From positions 25,021 to 89,020 of the forward strand of contig NZ_JAUZDX010000023.1 in the NCBI RefSeq assembly GCF_030704685.1: 64,000 bases of DNA. The letters run 5' to 3'. The DNA comes from Acidovorax sp. A1169 (GTDB lineage: Bacteria; Pseudomonadota; Gammaproteobacteria; Burkholderiales; Burkholderiaceae_C). A program made the translations under genes and the position numbers. The notes under the pieces are model-generated. The model made no database searches and had not been told where the DNA came from. It worked only from the letters and a program-made list of their open reading frames with translations. Position 1 is the first letter of the stretch. Each line of letters begins with the position of its first letter. This document shows, piece after piece, positions 16,590 through 25,545 of this stretch.

Positions 16590-18096
16590 CGACCAACCCC
16601 CTGTCGGTTACCAATTCGGGTGAATGCGAGAAGAAGAAATTCAGGTCGCTGGCCTTGGGGTCGAACGGCGACTTGACCGGCGCGCGCATCGAGGTGCTGA
16701 TGAGCTGGTGGGCATCGGCCGCTTCCCAGTCTTCGGGCACGCGCTGGCCGTTGGTCACGCCGCGCAGCACCATCTGGTGGCGGATCAGGGCGTCGATGGA
16801 GGGGCCCAGCTTCACGGCCTCGTCCACCTTGGACAGGATGGCCTGCTGCGAGCCCTTGGTCTTGAAGGCGGTCAGCACGTCGTCCAGCGTGTCGCCGTGG
16901 CAGCCGGCATTGAGCACCAGCAGGCGGTTGACGTGGGGCAGGTCGAGCACGTCGAGCATGTCGCGCTTGCGCGGGTCGCGCGGGGCAACGCCGGTGGTGT
17001 CGATCAGGACCATCTTCTTGCCGCTGAGCAGGCCCAGCAGGTCCTGCAGTGCCGCACGGTCGTGGGCCAGGTGGGCCACGATGCCCAGCATGCGGCCATA
17101 GGTGCGCAACTGTTCGTGGGCGCCCACGCGGTAGGTGTCGAGGGTGATCAGGCCCACGCTGCCGGGGCCGTGGATGCGCGCGCACAGGGCGGCCAGCTTG
17201 GCGGTGGTGGTGGTCTTGCCGACGCCGGTGGAGCCCACCATGGCGAAGATGCCACCCTGCTCGTACAGGGGTGCGGCATCCGTGTCGGTCTTGAGGTTGC
17301 GTTCCAGAACCTCCATGAGCCAGCGCACGGATTCGGCGGCCGAGAGTTCCTCTGGCATGCGTTCGAGCACGGCGCGGGCCAGGGCGGGCGAGTAGCCGGC
17401 CCGGATCATCTTCAGCATCAGGTTGGACTGGATCGGGTTCTGGCGTGCCTGGCCCAGCCAGGCCAGTGTGTTGAAGCGGTCCTCGATCAGCTCTTTCATC
17501 GAGTGCAGCTCGCTCATCAGGTTCTGCTGGTTGTTCACCTGCGCGTTCGACAGCGAGGGGGCTTCCTGGCGCTGCTGCTTGCGGGGCGCGGGCTCTGCAA
17601 GGTCCATGGGGATCGAGCGCAGCGGGTTGTGGCGGGCCACCTGGGCGGCGGGGCGCTCACGGGCCAGCTCGGCGGCACGGTCACGGCTGCGCTCCATCAT
17701 GGGAACCGGGTCGGACGGGCCGCTGATGGCCTCGTGGCGGCGGCGCAGCATGCGCTCGCGCACGTAGTCCTGGAAGGACAGGGTGCTCATGGCCAGTTGT
17801 TCGGTATCTTCCTCCACCGGGTTGCGGTGGGCCGCAGCGGCCGGCTGCGCAGCGCGGGGCGGCTGCTGTTGCAGCTGCTGGCGTTGGCTGGCCTGTGCCA
17901 GGGGGGAGGGGGCGCTCGATTGCCTGGCCGCCGCGGCACTGTCCAGCGACGAGAGCGTGTCCTCGGCGGTGGCCATCACCTCCACACCGTTGGCGGTGGG
18001 GCGGTTGGACAGGATCAGTGTGCCCTCGCCAAAGGCCATGCGTGCTTTGGCCAGTGCTTCACGGGACGTGGCAGCGTGAAAGCGTTTGATGTTCAT
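16582..18096 (-). CDS. flhF: Flagellar biosynthesis SRP-type GTPase FlhF
   Basis: FlhF recruits early flagellar components to the cell pole in polarly flagellated bacteria. The 504-residue protein starts MNIKRFHAATSREALAKAR, a diagnostic FlhF N-terminus, followed by a low-complexity B region rich in Gln, Ala and Arg (about 55-190). The SRP GTPase NG domain occupies the rest: P-loop GSTGVGKTTT (about 288-297), ITLDTYRVGAHEQLRTYGRM and VLIDTTGVAPRD. It overlaps flhA by four bases (ATGA) and the flhG-like gene by eight. Confidence 0.96.
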   Translation of the reverse strand: MNIKRFHAATSREALAKARMAFGEGTLILSNRPTANGVEVMATAEDTLSSLDSAAAARQSSAPSPLAQASQRQQLQQQPPRAAQPAAAAHRNPVEEDTEQLAMSTLSFQDYVRERMLRRRHEAISGPSDPVPMMERSRDRAAELARERPAAQVARHNPLRSIPMDLAEPAPRKQQRQEAPSLSNAQVNNQQNLMSELHSMKELIEDRFNTLAWLGQARQNPIQSNLMLKMIRAGYSPALARAVLERMPEELSAAESVRWLMEVLERNLKTDTDAAPLYEQGGIFAMVGSTGVGKTTTTAKLAALCARIHGPGSVGLITLDTYRVGAHEQLRTYGRMLGIVAHLAHDRAALQDLLGLLSGKKMVLIDTTGVAPRDPRKRDMLDVLDLPHVNRLLVLNAGCHGDTLDDVLTAFKTKGSQQAILSKVDEAVKLGPSIDALIRHQMVLRGVTNGQRVPEDWEAADAHQLISTSMRAPVKSPFDPKASDLNFFFSHSPELVTDRGLVDA

Positions 18097-20171
18097 GATG
18101 CACCTTTGAGGATGGGCCCAATGCGGATGGTGTGGGTCTCAGGGATTTCGCTGTGCGCAAGGACCTGCAGGCGGGGCGCCACGCGGCGCACCAGGCGGGA
18201 GATCGCGGTGCGGATCTGGTCGGGAACGAGCAGGCAGGCGGGCAGGCCCATCTCTTCCTGGCGCAGGGCCACTTCGGCGGCCTTCTGGGTCAGGATGTCG
18301 GCCACGCCAGGGTCCAGCGCCGGGCTGGCGGTGTTGCCCAGGGCCTGCACCAGGAGGCGCTCCAGGCCGGGTTCGATGGCGATGACGTTGAGCTCGCGCG
18401 TCGGGCCATAGATCTGCTGGACGATGGCGGGCGACAGTGCGATTCGCACGCGGCGCGCCAGTTCCACGGGGTCGGAGATGCCGCCGGCATGCTCGGCCAG
18501 GGTCTCGATGATGGTGCGGATATCGCGGATGTGCACAGACTCTTCCAGCAGCAGCTGGAGGACTTTCTGGAACGTGGCGATGGAAACCATTTTCGGGACG
18601 ACTTCTTCGATGAGCTTGGGGGCCAGTTTGGCGACGTGTTCCACGAGTTGCTGCGTTTCGGTGCGGCTCAACAACTTGGCTGCCTGCACTTGCATCAAGT
18701 GTGACAAATGCGTCGCCATCACGGTTTCCGAATCAACGACCGTAAAGCCGGCCATTTGCGCCGCTTCCTTCTGGCGGTCGTCGATCCAGTGCGCGGGCAG
18801 ACCGAAGGCCGGGTCGGTGGTCGGGGTACCGATCAGCGGCGTGGTGATGCCGCCTGGGTTGATGGCCAGGAACATGCCGGGGAAGGCTTCGCCTTCGCCC
18901 ACCACCACGCCACGCAGCGTGATGCGGTAACCGCTGGGCTTGAGTTCGAGGTTGTCGCGCACATGCACGGCAGGGGGCAGGAAGCCCACTTCCTGCGCAA
19001 ACTTGCGGCGCACGCCCTTGATGCGGGTCAGCAGGTCGCCCTGGCGGCTCTTGTCCACCAGCGTGATCAGGCGGTAGCCCAGTTCCAGGCCGAGCAGGTC
19101 CACGGGCTGCAGGTCGTCCCAGGTGGCTTCGCCATCGGCGGCCACGGGGGGCGGCGGGGCCACTTCCTCAGGCACCTGCTGGCGCTCGTAGAGCGTCCAG
19201 GCCCAGTAGCCGAGCAGCGCTCCGGTGATCAGGAACACCAGGTGCGGCATGCCGGGGATGAGGCCGAGCAGGATCAGGATGCCGGCCGTGACGCCCAGCA
19301 CGCGGGGCGACATGAACAGCTGCTGCACGATCTGGCGGCCCATGTCCTGTTCCTTGCCGACTCGCGAGATCACCATGGCAGCGGCCACCGAGATCAAGAG
19401 TCCGGGGATCTGGGCGACCAGCGCATCGCCGATGGCCAGCAGGATGTAGCTGTCGGCGGCCTGCTTGGCCGTGAGGTCGTGCTGCAGCACGCCGATGGCG
19501 AAGCCGCCGATGATGTTGATCAAGAGGATCAGGATGCCGGCGACGGCATCGCCGCGCACGAACTTGGAGGCACCGTCCATGGAGCCGAAGAAGTTCGCTT
19601 CCTCGCCCACTTCGGCGCGGCGGCGCTTGGCTTCCTTCTCGTCGATCAGGCCGGCGTTGAGGTCGGCGTCCACCGCCATCTGCTTGCCGGGCATGGCGTC
19701 CAGCGTGAAGCGGGCCGACACTTCGGCAATGCGCTCGGCGCCCTTGGTGATCACCACGAAGTTGATAACCACCAGAATGGCGAAAACGATCAGGCCCACG
19801 GCGAAGTTGCCGCCGATCAGGAAGTGGCCGAAGGCCTCGATCACGGCACCGGCGGCGCCGGGGCCGGTGTGGCCTTCCAGCAACACAACACGGGTCGAGG
19901 CCACGTTCAGCGACAGGCGCATCAGCGTGGTGAGCAGCAGCACCGAGGGAAAGGCGGCAAAGTCCAGCGGCCGAATCATGTAGGCCGAGACCATCATCAC
20001 CATCAGCGCCACGGCGATGTTCAGCGTGAAAAAGGTGTCCAGCAGCCAAGGCGGGATGGGCAGCACCATCAGGGCCAGGATGGCCACCACCAGCAGCGGC
20101 GCCGACATGCCCTGGAAGGCCGACGTGTTCTTGCCCGCCCACAGCCGAAGGGAATTCAGGGAATTGTTCAT
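18093..20171 (-). CDS. flhA: Flagellar type III export gate protein FlhA
   Basis: FlhA is the major export-gate membrane protein. At 692 residues it has the expected length. Several transmembrane helices fill the first 330 residues (for example PLLVVAILALMVLPIPPWLL). The FHIPEP-type signature region is present as RLSLNVASTRVVLLEGHTGP, and the cytoplasmic domain has LPAHWIDDRQKEAAQMAGFT and VPKMVSIATFQKVLQLLLEE. It overlaps flhB and flhF by four bases at each end, indicating translational coupling. Confidence 0.97.
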   Translation of the reverse strand: MNNSLNSLRLWAGKNTSAFQGMSAPLLVVAILALMVLPIPPWLLDTFFTLNIAVALMVMMVSAYMIRPLDFAAFPSVLLLTTLMRLSLNVASTRVVLLEGHTGPGAAGAVIEAFGHFLIGGNFAVGLIVFAILVVINFVVITKGAERIAEVSARFTLDAMPGKQMAVDADLNAGLIDEKEAKRRRAEVGEEANFFGSMDGASKFVRGDAVAGILILLINIIGGFAIGVLQHDLTAKQAADSYILLAIGDALVAQIPGLLISVAAAMVISRVGKEQDMGRQIVQQLFMSPRVLGVTAGILILLGLIPGMPHLVFLITGALLGYWAWTLYERQQVPEEVAPPPPVAADGEATWDDLQPVDLLGLELGYRLITLVDKSRQGDLLTRIKGVRRKFAQEVGFLPPAVHVRDNLELKPSGYRITLRGVVVGEGEAFPGMFLAINPGGITTPLIGTPTTDPAFGLPAHWIDDRQKEAAQMAGFTVVDSETVMATHLSHLMQVQAAKLLSRTETQQLVEHVAKLAPKLIEEVVPKMVSIATFQKVLQLLLEESVHIRDIRTIIETLAEHAGGISDPVELARRVRIALSPAIVQQIYGPTRELNVIAIEPGLERLLVQALGNTASPALDPGVADILTQKAAEVALRQEEMGLPACLLVPDQIRTAISRLVRRVAPRLQVLAHSEIPETHTIRIGPILKGAS

Positions 20172-21328
20172 GGGGCGGTGCCTTGCACGGTGGAAGACGT
20201 CTTGTTCAGCGGATCGAGCTCAGGGGGAACGAAGGGCTCGACCAGCGCGTCGGGCATCTGCCCTTCGCCGCGCAGCGCGGCCTTGAGGCGGTACACATAG
20301 GCCAGTACCTGCGCCACGGCGGCGTACAGGGTGGCCGGGATGGCCTGGTCGATCTCGGCGTGCGCGTAGAGGGCGCGGGCCAGCATGGGAGACTGCAGCA
20401 CCGGCACGTCGTGGGCGCGGGCCAGGTCACGGATGCGCATGGCCGTGAGGTCGGTGCCGCGAGAAATCACTTGCGGGGCGGCCATGGTCTTGTCGTCGTA
20501 CTTCAGGGCCACGGCATAGTGGGTGGGGTTCATCACAACGAAGTCCGCCTTGGGAACCGCCGACACGCTGGCGCCGTCGGCCATCTCACGCTGCTTCTGG
20601 CGGATGCGGCCCTTGGTGTGCGGGTCGCCGTCGGATTCCTTGTGCTCCTGCTTGACTTCCTCGTGCGACATCTTCAGGCGTGCCTTGAAGAAGTACGCCT
20701 GCAGCGGCACGTCGATCAGTGCTGCCAGAAACACCACCAGCAGCATCAGGCTGACGCCGGAGGTGAGCCACTCGGACATGTGGCGGATCGCCATGGGCGA
20801 GGGCTGCAGCACCAGCATGGCCACGCGCTCGATGCTGCCCGACATGTAGTGCCAGGCCACGGCGGAGATGATGGCCGTCATCAGCACCATCTTCGCCACG
20901 TTGGCCATCTGCTGCTTGGAAAACAGGTTCGCCACCCCGGAGATGGGGTTCAGGCGGTTGAACTGGGGGCTGATGGGCTTCATGCTGAAGATCCAGCCGC
21001 CGGCGCCGATGGCGCTGAGCAGCGCGGCGCCGCTGGTGAGCAGCGCGAACACCGTGCTGGCGACCAGGCCCACGATGACCATGGTCTGCATGCGATCGAC
21101 CATGGTGGCGGGCGCCATCACGATGCTGGCGTTGAACACCAGTTGGTGGGCCAGCGCCTGCTGCAGGTGCTCCATGAGCGTTGGAGCCAGGACCAGCATG
21201 GCGGCGCCGCCCGCACCCAGAATGGCCAGGTGGGACAGATCGCGCGAACGCGCACCCTGTCCGTCCGTGCGTGCTTTCTGCAGCTTGCGCTCGGACGCCG
21301 GTAGGCTTTTTTCTTGGCTGGATTCCAT
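20168..21328 (-). CDS. flhB: Flagellar export switch protein FlhB
   Basis: FlhB controls the switch from hook to filament substrates through self-cleavage. The 386-residue protein begins MESSQEKSLPASERKLQKAR, a typical FlhB N-terminus, has four membrane segments within residues 30-215, and carries the autocleavage site NPTH at about residues 267-270 within ADFVVMNPTHYAVALKY. It is the first gene of the flhB-flhA-flhF-flhG-like-fliA operon; its promoter should lie in 21329-21528, where I see no clear sigma-28 or sigma-54 site. Confidence 0.97.
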   Translation of the reverse strand: MESSQEKSLPASERKLQKARTDGQGARSRDLSHLAILGAGGAAMLVLAPTLMEHLQQALAHQLVFNASIVMAPATMVDRMQTMVIVGLVASTVFALLTSGAALLSAIGAGGWIFSMKPISPQFNRLNPISGVANLFSKQQMANVAKMVLMTAIISAVAWHYMSGSIERVAMLVLQPSPMAIRHMSEWLTSGVSLMLLVVFLAALIDVPLQAYFFKARLKMSHEEVKQEHKESDGDPHTKGRIRQKQREMADGASVSAVPKADFVVMNPTHYAVALKYDDKTMAAPQVISRGTDLTAMRIRDLARAHDVPVLQSPMLARALYAHAEIDQAIPATLYAAVAQVLAYVYRLKAALRGEGQMPDALVEPFVPPELDPLNKTSSTVQGTAP

Positions 21329-21528
21329 GATGGCGTGACAACTTGTGTCCTGCCATTGTCGTGAACGACCCGGAAATCTAAAGACGGATAAAGGGCGGCT
21401 GCAGGCCCCTTTTCCCTAACAAGCGGTTGCAAAGATGCCGCGTGCAGCGCCTGGCGGCAAACATCCTGGCATCGAGCGGTGCGCCTGCACTGGCGCAACC
21501 CACCCGAGCGGCCCAGGTAGAAATCGGG

Positions 21529-22158
21529 TCAGAAACCCAGGCTAGCCAGCAGGTCGTCCACTTGGGACTGGTCGGTCACGATGTCCGCGGTGTTTTCCGG
21601 GTCCACCACGGGGCCGGCGAGGTGCTCGCGCGGAACCTCCACCAGCGCGGCGGGCACGTTGGCGGTGGGCGGGGCGGTCTGGATCAGCAACTGAACCAGT
21701 TGCTCCTCGATGGTGGCCGCCAAGTTGACCACCCGGGCAATCACCTGGCCCGTGAGGTCGTGGAAGTCCTGCGCCATCATGATTTCGGTCAGGTGCGTAT
21801 CGGCTTCCTTGGTGACGCGCTCCACGTCGGACAGGAAGTTCATGATCTCGCCCTTGGCCACGGCAGCCACAGGGTCTTTGACCAGCGAGGCCACTACGCG
21901 GCGTGTCTCGGCGGCGATGAAATCATGCTGCGCCTTGGCCTGTTCGACCCGGGTGAGCACCTTTTCTGCGGCCTCGCCCGTCAGGCGGGCGATGTAGGAC
22001 AGGCGGCTCTGGGCGTCGGGCAGCTCGCCCATGGAGCCGCGCAGCTTGTCTGCGTAGCCCAGTTCGTTGAGCGAATCGTGCAGCTGGCGGGTCAGCAGGC
22101 CGATCTTGTGGTGGACCTCGGCCGTGGGTTCACCAGGGGGGATGTCAGGGGTTTCCAT
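21529..22158 (-). CDS. cheZ: CheY-P phosphatase CheZ
   Basis: CheZ speeds dephosphorylation of CheY. The 209-residue chain has the active-site motif MMAQDFHDLTGQVIARVV, in which Asp and Gln of DLTGQ correspond to E. coli D143 and Q147. The C-terminal CheY-binding tail is QSQVDDLLASLGF. The flexible linker between them is Pro/Val-rich. The gene starts four bases after cheY, in the operon motA-motB-cheY-cheZ. Confidence 0.96.
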   Translation of the reverse strand: METPDIPPGEPTAEVHHKIGLLTRQLHDSLNELGYADKLRGSMGELPDAQSRLSYIARLTGEAAEKVLTRVEQAKAQHDFIAAETRRVVASLVKDPVAAVAKGEIMNFLSDVERVTKEADTHLTEIMMAQDFHDLTGQVIARVVNLAATIEEQLVQLLIQTAPPTANVPAALVEVPREHLAGPVVDPENTADIVTDQSQVDDLLASLGF

Positions 22159-22162
22159 GGCG

Positions 22163-22549
22163 TCACAGCCCCATCTTCTTGAGAATCAGCAGGACCTTTT
22201 CTTCCAGAGTGGCCTTGGTGAAGGGCTTGACGATGTAGCCGGCTGCCCCGCCCTGGGCGGCCGCGACGATGTCTTCCTTGCGGGCTTCGGCGGTCACCAT
22301 AAGCACCGGAAGGTGTTTGAGCTTGTCGTCTTTCTTGATTTCCGCCAGGAGCTGGAAACCGTTCATGTTGGGCATGTTGATGTCCGTCACCACGAAGTCA
22401 AACTTGCTGTTGCGCAGTTTGTTCAGTGCGGCGACGCCATCTTCGGCCTCGTCTGCGTCGGCAAATCCACTCTCCTTGAGCAGATTGCGGACGATGCGCC
22501 GCATGGTGGAGAAGTCGTCAACGATCAAGAAGCGAAGGGCTGTGGTCAC
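22163..22549 (-). CDS. cheY: Chemotaxis response regulator CheY (copy 1)
   Basis: CheY-P binds FliM and reverses the motor. The 128-residue single REC domain starts at a GTG (22549). It shows the acidic pair D11/D12, the phosphoacceptor D56 in FVVTDINMPNMNGF, the Thr of VTAEARKED and the Lys of AGYIVKPF. The sequence follows enterobacterial CheY closely. It lies next to cheZ, so this copy is the best candidate for the motor-controlling CheY; a second CheY is encoded at 55650. Confidence 0.96.
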   Translation of the reverse strand: MTTALRFLIVDDFSTMRRIVRNLLKESGFADADEAEDGVAALNKLRNSKFDFVVTDINMPNMNGFQLLAEIKKDDKLKHLPVLMVTAEARKEDIVAAAQGGAAGYIVKPFTKATLEEKVLLILKKMGL

Positions 22550-22621
22550 GTGGGACCCTTTCGGTCGAAATAGGCTGGTTGTATTGTCAAGTGTGGCAGG
22601 TTTGGTGACAAGTCGTAACGA

Positions 22622-23560
22622 TCACCCGCCAAGCGTTGGATTTTCGCGCTTTTCCGTCGGCAGCTCTGCAGGAGGGCTTGCCGCCGCAGGAGTCCCCTTG
22701 CCCATGAGGCGTTCTTCGGCCTCGCGGGTCAGCACCGTGATGGTAATACGGCGATTGGCGGGTGCGCGTGGATTCGTGGGCTCAAGCAGATCGCTGGCAG
22801 CCAATCCCACCACGCGGCCCAGCCTGGCGTCGGGCATGCCGGCAGACACCAGCTCGCGGCGCGAGGCATTGGCCCGGTCGGCCGAGAGCTCCCAGTTGCT
22901 GTAGCCGCGCTCGCTGTTGCCATAGGGCACGGCGTCTGTGTGGCCCGCCAGGCTGATGCGGTTTTCCACCCCGCCCAGCGCGGCCCCGATTTCACGCAGG
23001 ATGTCGCGCATATAGGGTTTCACCAGCGCACTGCCGCTGTCGAACATGGGGCGGTTCTGGTCGTCCACGATCTGGATCTGCAGCCCGTCGGGCGTGACAT
23101 CGATGCGGATCTGCGACTTGTACTCATTCAGGCGCGGGTTCTCGGTGATCAGGGCGTCGATCTTGGCCTGCAGCGCCTTGATGCGTTCCTGGTCCTGCTT
23201 GGCGCGCTCGGCACGTGCGTTGTCGATGCTGGCGCGGCGGTCCTTGTCGGGGTCGGAGTCGGAGCGGCGTACCTGGCCGTGCACCTTCGAGAGATCGTTG
23301 CCGCCGCCCGGGATCACGCTGGAGCTGTTGCCCGCGCCATCCCCGCCGGTCATGGCCACCTTGAGCGGGGAGCTGAAATAGGCGGAAATGCCCTGCAGCT
23401 CTCCCTTGGCGGTGGAGCCCAGCAGCCACATCAGCAGGAAGAACGCCATCATCGCCGTCACGAAGTCGGCATAGGCAATCTTCCAGGCGCCACCGTGAAC
23501 GGCATGGCCGCCCTTCTTTACGCGCTTGATGATGATGGGCTGGAGCTTTTTTTCTGCCAT
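22622..23560 (-). CDS. motB: Flagellar stator protein MotB
   Basis: MotB anchors the proton-driven stator to peptidoglycan. The 312-residue protein has a basic N-terminus, a single transmembrane helix with the proton-binding D32 in YADFVTAMMAFFLLMWLLG, and a C-terminal OmpA-type domain (about 160-290) with ISLAGHTDAVPYGNSERGYS and NWELSADRANASRRELVSAG. It follows motA by 12 bases; a 72-base gap separates it from cheY. Confidence 0.97.
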   Translation of the reverse strand: MAEKKLQPIIIKRVKKGGHAVHGGAWKIAYADFVTAMMAFFLLMWLLGSTAKGELQGISAYFSSPLKVAMTGGDGAGNSSSVIPGGGNDLSKVHGQVRRSDSDPDKDRRASIDNARAERAKQDQERIKALQAKIDALITENPRLNEYKSQIRIDVTPDGLQIQIVDDQNRPMFDSGSALVKPYMRDILREIGAALGGVENRISLAGHTDAVPYGNSERGYSNWELSADRANASRRELVSAGMPDARLGRVVGLAASDLLEPTNPRAPANRRITITVLTREAEERLMGKGTPAAASPPAELPTEKRENPTLGG

Positions 23561-23572
23561 GGTGGTGAGGGC

Positions 23573-24433
23573 TTACTTCTTGCCTTTTACATGTCCTTCA
23601 AGCTCAGCGAAGGTCGGCCTGTCGGTAGAGAACAACACCTTGCGGCCAAACTCGATGGCCGTGGCAGGGTTGTAGCCCTGCATGCTGGCCAGCAGGGTGG
23701 ACTTGATGCACAGGAATTCCTTGGCGGCATCTTCGGTCTTCTGTTCCATCAGGCCGCCCAGGGGCTCCACGAAGCCATAGGCCAGCAAGATCCCCAGGAA
23801 GGTGCCCACCAGCGCCGAGGCGATCATGCCGCCCAGCACCGAGGGCGGTTGCCCCACCGAGCCCATGGTGTTCACCACCCCCAGCACGGCGGCCACGATG
23901 CCGAAGGCGGGCAGGGCGCCGGCCAGCCGGGCAATGGCCGCCACCGGGGCGTGGGCCTCCTGGTGGTGGGTGTCGATCTCGTTGTCCATCAGGGCCTCGA
24001 TCTCGTGGGAGTTGAGGTTGCCCGAGACCATCATGCGCAGATAGTCGGTCGTGAACTCGATCACATGGTGGTCACTGCCCACCGTGGGGTATTTCTTGAA
24101 GATTTCCGACTCATGGGGGGCTTCCACATCCTTTTCGATGGCCATCAGGCCTTCCTTGCGGGCCTTTTGCAGGATGTCGTACAGCATGGCCAGCAGCTCC
24201 ATGTAGCGCGCCTTGGTGTACTTGGATCCCTTGAGCGCGGCTGGAACGGCCTTGAGCGTGGCCTTGAGCACCTTGGGCTGGTTGTTCACTACGAAGGCGC
24301 CCATGGCGCTGCCGCCGATGGTGATGAGCTCGAACGGCAGGGCCTTCAGGATCACCTGTATATTCCCGCCGTGCACGATGTACACACCGAAGATGCAGAC
24401 CATGCTGACGACGTAGCCAATGATGACGAACAT
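23573..24433 (-). CDS. motA: Flagellar stator protein MotA
   Basis: MotA forms the ion channel with MotB and pushes on FliG. The 286-residue length and N-terminus MFVIIGYVVSMVCIFGVYIV are typical. The cytoplasmic loop RYMELLAMLYDILQKARKEG carries the charged torque-generating residues, and ALVGTFLGILLAYGFVEPLG includes the conserved channel Pro. It is the first gene of its operon and is divergent from the sugar gene rfbF across 329 bases. Confidence 0.97.
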   Translation of the reverse strand: MFVIIGYVVSMVCIFGVYIVHGGNIQVILKALPFELITIGGSAMGAFVVNNQPKVLKATLKAVPAALKGSKYTKARYMELLAMLYDILQKARKEGLMAIEKDVEAPHESEIFKKYPTVGSDHHVIEFTTDYLRMMVSGNLNSHEIEALMDNEIDTHHQEAHAPVAAIARLAGALPAFGIVAAVLGVVNTMGSVGQPPSVLGGMIASALVGTFLGILLAYGFVEPLGGLMEQKTEDAAKEFLCIKSTLLASMQGYNPATAIEFGRKVLFSTDRPTFAELEGHVKGKK

Positions 24434-24762
24434 GCTGATTCAGTTTGTTTTGGCGGGCGCCAGGCAGGGCTGGGCGGTTGAGGTGGAAACACGGCACCGG
24501 GCCGTATCGCTAGTTCACTGTATCTGATTGTGCGCGAACCAGTCCCGCGAGCAAGCGGGAAAGCTCCCTTCTCTTCGCCCGGTTGGGCGGGTTGCGTGGT
24601 TTTTCCGTCGGTTTTCCCGATTTCGGAAACGCGCGCAGTGTTTATGCTGCGCAATAGTAGGGCTTTAAGACGGCAGATTCGGCAAGAGTCCATGGACACA
24701 GGTGATCTACATATGATGACAGGCCCGTTTGCGGATATCCGCGCAGCATTGGTGCGCCGGCC
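24434..24762. other. Divergent motA/rfbF intergenic region
   Basis: These 329 bases hold no gene that I can support. They must carry the promoters of motA (leftwards) and of the sugar operon (rightwards). I see no convincing sigma-28 or sigma-54 elements in either direction. Short hairpins are present, including CCCGC-GAGCAA-GCGGG around 24546-24561 and CGCCC-GGTT-GGGCG around 24578-24591. The stretch around 24600-24660 is less G+C-rich than its surroundings and is the likeliest site of the rightward promoter. Confidence 0.5.
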
Positions 24763-25545
24763 ATGAAGGCCGTGTTGCTGGCCGGGGGCCTCGGCACCCG
24801 CATCTCCGAAGAGTCGCACCTGCGCCCCAAGCCCATGATCGAGATCGGCGGGCGGCCCATCCTGTGGCACATCATGAAGACCTATGCCGCCCATGGCGTC
24901 AACGACTTCATCATCTGCCTGGGCTACAAGGGCTACATCATCAAGGAATATTTCGCCAACTATTTCCTGCACATGTCGGACGTGACCTTCGACATGGCCG
25001 AAAACCGCATGGAAGTGCACCACCGCCATGCCGAGCCCTGGCGCGTGACGCTGGTGGACACCGGCGAGTCCACGCTGACCGGCGGGCGCCTCAAGCGGGT
25101 GCGCGAATACCTTAGCGCCGATGAGCCCTTCTGCTTTACCTATGGCGATGGTTTGGCCGACCTCGACATGGCCGCGCAGTTCGCATTCCATGCAGCGCAT
25201 GGCAAGCTGGCCACGGTGACGGCGGTGCTGCCGCCCGGCCGCTATGGCGCGCTGGTGCGCGACGGCGATGGCCGGGGGGCAGGGGTCCGGGGCTTTGTCG
25301 AAAAGCCGCGTGGCGATGGCGGCTGGATCAATGGCGGGTTCTTCGTGCTGTCGCCCCAGGTGCTGGACCGCATCGATGGCGATGCCACGCCCTGGGAGGC
25401 AGCGCCCATGGAGAGCCTGGCGCGCGATGGCGAGCTGATGGCGTTCGAGCACCATGGCTTCTGGCAGCCCATGGACACGCTGCGCGAGAAGAACCTGCTC
25501 GAAGAGCTCTGGCAGGGCGGCCAAGCCCCCTGGAAGTGCTGGTGA
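24763..25545 (+). CDS. rfbF: Glucose-1-phosphate cytidylyltransferase
   Basis: This enzyme makes CDP-glucose from CTP and glucose-1-phosphate, the entry step of CDP-6-deoxyhexose pathways. The 260-residue protein has the nucleotidyltransferase signature MKAVLLAGGLGTRISEESHL with RPKPMIEIGGRPILWHIMKT. It also has the RfbF-specific IICLGYKGYIIKEYF and the catalytic-site FTYGDGLADLD. Its length is normal. It is the first gene of the island and overlaps the next gene by four bases (GTGA). Confidence 0.93.
   Translation: MKAVLLAGGLGTRISEESHLRPKPMIEIGGRPILWHIMKTYAAHGVNDFIICLGYKGYIIKEYFANYFLHMSDVTFDMAENRMEVHHRHAEPWRVTLVDTGESTLTGGRLKRVREYLSADEPFCFTYGDGLADLDMAAQFAFHAAHGKLATVTAVLPPGRYGALVRDGDGRGAGVRGFVEKPRGDGGWINGGFFVLSPQVLDRIDGDATPWEAAPMESLARDGELMAFEHHGFWQPMDTLREKNLLEELWQGGQAPWKCW

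Noticed and set aside
18708..20300. Long plus-strand open frame opposite flhA
   Set aside because: Its product is His/Gln/Gly-rich low-complexity sequence mirroring flhA codons; no homology pattern or ribosome binding site.
24434..24762. Sigma-28 promoter for motA
   Set aside because: No TAAA-N15-GCCGATAA-like or GTCGAAAA element could be found on the minus strand; hairpins there lack T-runs, so they are not called terminators.
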